NCBI GenBank assembly: GCA_013398015.1
Contig: VZRR01014180.1
Coordinates: 124,001 to 188,000 of the forward strand
Direction: 5' to 3'
Length of the DNA stretch: 64,000 nt
Origin: Oreocharis arfaki
Lineage: Eukaryota; Chordata; Aves; Passeriformes; Paramythiidae
Translations under genes and position numbers: made by a program
Notes under the pieces: generated by a model
What the model saw: the letters and a program-made list of their open reading frames with translations, nothing else
What the model was told of the DNA's origin: nothing
Databases searched by the model: none
Part shown: piece after piece, positions 60,011 through 64,000 of the stretch
Position numbering within the stretch: position 1 is the stretch's first letter
Layout of the letters: each line of letters starts with the position of its first letter

Positions 60011-62101
60011 TTTAGCTACTGAAAATATGATTGTGATTTTGGAAATTTACAGGCTTTTCCAGCTGGCTGGTTGAAAGGAGACTACCCTCTTTTCCATAGC
60101 TGAAGGGTCCTTTTAGGATGCAAGAATCTCAAAATTCCTGTTAAAACACATGGGAAAAGTAACAGCCCCTCCTCACTTCCCCCCACCATGTCATCCAGTG
60201 TGTGATAACAAAATTGCCCCAGTGAGTGTGGCATGAAGCCACAGCTGCAGCATCCTACACCCCACTTTGAAGCACTGCTTGAGCATCCAGGTTTCTGTGT
60301 CTGCATCCCTCTTTTTGATCTGCATGTTTAATGGGGCTGAGGCCAAAGCAAAAACAAAACAAGAACAAAAACCAACCAAACAAAAAAAACCCCTCACACA
60401 ACCCAAATGAAAGTCACATTTGAAGGCCTGGATTTCCATTTCACATGACACTTTGAAACTCATTTGCCTAATGGTATTTATTGCCTTTCTCAAACAACAA
60501 ACAGAAGAAAAGCCCACAATGAGGAAACAGAAAGTAATACTTATTTTAATATAAAATGAATTAATCTGCAATTAATCATAAAAACAGGCCTGTCTTCCTT
60601 TGGCTGTGCTCAGACAAAGATAGTTGCTCGCTATCTCCGATTTACTCCTGACTTGCCAGCCACGCACGAGAAAGGAGGCTGGAAATGGTTTTAATTCCTT
60701 ATCATGGCTTGTGTCATCAGCACCACAGGTTGTCTTTGCTTTCATGAAACAGCCCCTAAAAGACAATAAACAAGCCCCTAAAAAACTCATGGTGAGCCTG
60801 TGGGCCAGGGCAGGCTGTGCACGGTGGGGAGCAGAGCACCCGCTCAGCAAGGAGATGCTTGGACTGGTTTTGCCCTGTTAGAACACTCTAGCATGAGTTA
60901 CTCTCCCCAAACTGCACATGTGCTTGCAGCCAACTGGTTTCCCACCGGGAACCAGCGCTCATGGAGATGTCACTGGCCCAGCTGGCTCGCACAGGTCCAA
61001 GGAAGCTGGACATTCAGTGCACACCACTAAAGTCAACCCCAGAGTCCAGTCCAGCTTGGCTCCTCACTCTTTGCCCAGGGTGGATTCCTGCTGTGCTGCA
61101 GGTCAGTCCCAAGCCTGGTTTTCTCACAGGAATTCACACCAACTCCTGCACGGCTCCCTGGTAGAAACCTCTGTTCCCCTCCTCCAGAAGACCTGCCCAT
61201 CTCCCTCAGCAGCTATTGCTGGGAGGAAATTCAGATATTGCTCCTCAGGAGAGTCCAGTGTTTCCACACAGTCCTCATTCCAAAACGGAACAAAACAAAG
61301 GCAGAGCTTTCCCTGTGAACTGGAATTTAATGATTTTGAGTCACTCAACTCGGCACAGTTGGATAAAATCAAAATGTTTTGTCCTGATTTTAATTACCCA
61401 TTACTATTAAATTATTTTATATACATTACAGTATATTATGCACAAGCATTTTGATGTTTTGACCACTTCCTCCCTTTTTCTTTCTGTGAGAATGAAGTTT
61501 CCTCACAATCCACGCATTTTCACAAGCTGTTTTGCTTTCAACAGTTTGGCATTTTCAACAGAAAGAACAAAAAAAAATCTGTCTGAAAACCAGCTGCACT
61601 TGCAAATGCTGCAGGAGGAGCTTCATTCATTCAAAACACAATTTCCATTGGATCCCTTCCCTAGGTTTTAGCTGCTATGGGGTCAAAAATCCAGCCATGC
61701 TTTGAAGCAGTTCCATGGGGCTCCATATTAATTGCTTCCCTGTGACTTCAGATCAATTATAAAGCCCTGTAAAGGAATTGCACTGCTCTTCCAAGCCTCC
61801 TGTTCTGGAGGCTTGCCCACAGGTCAAGACCAGAGGGGTTTTTCCTTCCCAGGTAATGCTGCAAATCCCAGGTGCCACAGCATTCTTCCTGATGTCCAGA
61901 GCACGAGTCTGGGAGGCGGTGGGATGGGTACGGATCCATATCCATACTCAAGGAGCTGCCCAGAGTTTCCATTTCGAGTGGCAGGGCAGGTTTTGCTTTG
62001 AGCCCCCACTCAGCTGACAAAATACATCACAACACACAAACCACAGCTAAGCATCTGCCACCTGTGCTGATTTAAAGGAGGTGACATTGCAGGCTCTAGA
62101 T
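60011..62101. other. Unique non-coding sequence with a CAAA-rich tract
   Basis: No gene is recognised. An A/C-only tract lies at 60345-60397. The 178-codon plus frame at 60918-61454 shows no domain and overlaps other frames. Confidence 0.5.
60345..60397. repeat. (CAAAA)n-like low-complexity tract
   Basis: Almost only A and C, with one G. The minus strand reads as a false hydrophobic frame. Confidence 0.88.
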
Positions 62102-62103
62102 TT

Positions 62104-62140
62104 AAAAAAAAAAAAAAAAAAGAAAAGAAAAAAGAGAAAA
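62104..62140. repeat. Poly-A / A-rich tract
   Basis: An A18 run followed by GAAAAGAAAAAAGAGAAAA. It could be a retroposed tail, but no element is recognised upstream. Confidence 0.9.
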
Positions 62141-62829
62141 GCCCATTCCTCAGGATTTATCCTTGCAGCTATCTGCCCTGCAGCAGCATTCTCTTCCTTA
62201 GGGGGCGATGCTCTTGTTGCTTTCCTCCCTCCACATGGTACTGACCGCAGAGGTTGAGAGCTCTTGCAGCTCCTCAAGATGTTTTTCATCTCAATATTAT
62301 TTTTAGGAGGAGAAGGGATAAAATATGCCTTTTTGACAAGTGAGAAAAAAACCAAAGAATATTTCCCTGGGAAAATTTTGTTTTGTTTAAAAATTTCCAT
62401 CAGAGGGGAGCTAAATGTAAAAAAAGCCTAATTTTTTTTTTTTTAGTGAAACAAATAGGTATTTTTACTGAAGAGGATTTTTTTTGAAAGTCTGTGCCCA
62501 ATCTCCTTCTTTTTCATCTCGAGAAGAAAAAAAAAAGTAGAACAAATTCATACATGATTTTGGGAAGAGGGGGAAATGCCCACAAGAAAACCCAGACATG
62601 TTTTAAGCAGCTGAGTTGTAAAAACCTCGTTTTTAGCCAATAAAGCCAGCGGGCCTGTTGTGGGGGCAGGCAGCAGAGGCAGTGGGAAAGGTGGATAGGT
62701 GTCCAGGGGGCTTTCCAGGCTTCAGCAGAGCTGGTCCCTGCGCCAGCGACGCCTGATGTGCTGCGATGGCCATGCCTGTTGTATGGCTAATTTAGCACTC
62801 CATTCCCTCTGAGCACTGCACAAACTACC
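62141..62829. other. Unique non-coding sequence
   Basis: No gene is recognised. There are several short A or T runs, including near 62435 and 62527. GC rises towards the right edge, leading into the CpG-rich block. Confidence 0.5.
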
Positions 62830-63240
62830 CCGGTTGTTTATGCGCCAGTGCCACTCTTCACTGCGTTGCAGGAACTCTACGGGTGGCAATTAATCCTCAT
62901 TAGCGCTCCCTGGAGCTCGCACCCGGTTGGTCCCAGAGCAAGCTCTGCCCAGGGAAACTGAGGCGCGGGATGGGCGAGGCGGCCTGCCGAGACCACGGCC
63001 AGCACCGGCATCCCAAAGCTGTGCCCCAAAGCCTCTTTGCTGCCAGATTTCGAGGGCGGCACGACGCACCCGTGAGGCTGATGGACCCTTGGGTGGTGGG
63101 AGGGGGTTGGAGGAGGCAGGGACCGCTCCGGCGCGCAGCTCCGGTTTCCGCAGCCACCACGGGGAAAGGATTAAGCTTCCAGATGGGGGGAGTCGGCAGC
63201 GGGAGCTGGCTAAACCTTCAGAAACAAAGATCCTCTTTCT

Positions 63241-63248
63241 ATGCAAAT
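63241..63248 (+). promoter_or_regulatory. Octamer motif (POU-factor site)
   Basis: A perfect ATGCAAAT lies within the CpG-rich block, 46 bases before the CRE. Binding is inferred from the consensus only. Confidence 0.45.
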
Positions 63249-63294
63249 GTCCCTTAGAAATAAAACTCAGGGGGAAAGAGCAAAAGCCGGGAGG

Positions 63295-63302
63295 TGACGT
63301 CA
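63295..63302. promoter_or_regulatory. Palindromic CRE (CREB/ATF site)
   Basis: A perfect TGACGTCA. Full palindromic CREs are typical of CpG-rich promoters. Its position inside the CpG block raises the chance that it is functional. Confidence 0.5.
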
Positions 63303-63385
63303 GTGGCTTCGTCTCTGTTTTTTTTTTTTGTTCCCCAAATTTCCCGGGAGGCGTGAGCGGGTGGCTTAGGCAGATGTTTGCTGAT

Positions 63386-64000
63386 CAGATATGCTGATGA
63401 TCGTGCCCAGGGGGAGCGAAACTTGAAGCGATACAGTTTAACCCAAATGAAATAATAACACTTCCCAATTTCTTCCCCAGCTTTGGTTTCTGAAACAGCT
63501 GAAGGAATGTAGGAGATAATGATTAGAAACATCAAGAGGGTGAGCAACGGCTTCGGAGGCTTTTTCTGAAGAAAGCAGGGTTAGGCAGAGAATTTTTCAA
63601 CCCATTAAAAATTAATTGCCAGGAAACTCTCTGGTGGGGTTAATGACTAACAAGCCTTTGAGAACCTCCAAACAAGGCTAGCATTTCTGAGACACTGGGG
63701 ACCTGGTGGGTGCAAGGAGGAAGCCACTCTTCTGCTTTCTGCCAGAAAGCTTCCAAGAAGGGGGCAAGATAAGAAGGAGCTTGCTTGCACCAGGTTGCCC
63801 AGAACAAAAGGCTCCCAAAGCTGATACCCATACAGTGATGAGTAAGAGAAGATATTCAGCCTTTGGATCTCCATTCAGCCATGGATCAAGGGAACCTGGG
63901 TGACTTGGGGGAGGATGCTGCCAGCCCCTCTGGAAAGGGTCACTATGTGACTTTGAGTCACACCCCCAGCAGTGAGCTGCAAGGATTATTCTGGCCATTT
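63386..64000. other. Unique non-coding sequence flanking the CpG-rich block
   Basis: No gene is recognised. The first 250 bases are AT-rich, repeat-free and look conserved (TTTGCTGATCAGATATGCTG, AAAAATTAATTGCCAGG). They may belong with the CpG block as a regulatory region. Confidence 0.45.

Larger units (their letters stand above)
62830..63385. promoter_or_regulatory. CpG-rich block, candidate promoter or enhancer
   Basis: About 31 CpG between 62880 and 63360 by hand count, far above the rest of the window. The block holds GGCAATTAATCCTCATTAGC (62885-62904), with homeodomain-type TAATCC and ATTAGC words, then GGCGCGG and CCGGCGCGC patches, a perfect octamer ATGCAAAT at 63241-63248 and a perfect CRE palindrome TGACGTCA at 63295-63302. 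No clear TATA box or exon is visible on either strand. Open frames across it (156 and 118 codons) have no domain. If a promoter, its gene probably starts beyond the right end or is non-coding. Confidence 0.5.

Noticed and set aside
60918..61454. 178-codon plus-strand open frame
   Set aside because: No recognisable motif, and the codon pattern does not look coding.
62927..63397. 156-codon plus-strand frame in the CpG-rich block
   Set aside because: CpG-rich DNA has few stop codons, so long frames are expected. The peptide is low-complexity in R, G and P, without a domain.
1..64000. tRNA, rRNA, snRNA, CRISPR or bacterial-type operons
   Set aside because: No cloverleaf, conserved RNA core, repeat-spacer array or ribosome-binding-site-led gene series was seen on either strand.

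Overview
This window looks like non-coding nuclear DNA from a bird. The main evidence is a series of CR1 LINE fragments that end in the avian CR1 3' signature (repeats of ATTCTATG, or AGAATCATAGAATCA on the other strand), plus one solo LTR of the kind seen in avian ERVL-type endogenous retroviruses. Microsatellites, long A/T tracts, low CpG over most of the window and the absence of long open frames fit vertebrate intergenic or intronic sequence. I cannot name the species or chromosome, and I recognise no protein-coding gene, tRNA, rRNA, snRNA or CRISPR array. The longest open frames (about 150-215 codons) are in the range expected by chance in 64 kb read in six frames, and several run through antisense CR1.

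Layout. Plus-strand CR1 pieces lie near 0.9-1.4, 8.7-8.95, 29.2 and 54.3-55.2 kb. Minus-strand pieces lie near 19.2-19.6, 26.4-26.7, 33.0-33.2 and 51.5-52.1 kb. Older, strongly decayed LINE pieces of the CR1/L3 type lie near 16.2-17.1 and 23.2-23.5 kb (plus) and 42.1-42.7, 46.1-46.3 and 57.6-57.8 kb (minus). They are recognisable by reverse-transcriptase phrases such as FQKAFDKVPHRRLL and LFNIFINELE. The solo LTR is at about 59.6-60.0 kb. Between these lie unique sequence and small tandem repeats: a degenerate 41-52 bp repeat at 6.4-6.6 kb, a GATA microsatellite at 28.2 kb, CCCAT at 45.9 kb, a TATG array at 53.1 kb, and several two- to four-copy repeats.

Possible function. Two places stand out. 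At 50.0-50.3 kb a 10-base word, AGATTGATTC, occurs four times; two copies form part of a perfect 14-bp inverted repeat. At 62.8-63.4 kb a CpG-rich block (about 31 CpG in 480 bp by hand count) carries a perfect CRE palindrome and a perfect octamer motif, so it is a candidate promoter or enhancer for a gene outside the window. Several AT-rich, repeat-free blocks with homeodomain-like words may be conserved non-coding elements. These are judged by eye and need alignment to other bird genomes.

No genes work together here that I can support. The window is best read as a repeat-punctuated gene desert or large intron, ending at a candidate regulatory CpG block. I see no evidence of a new biological system.
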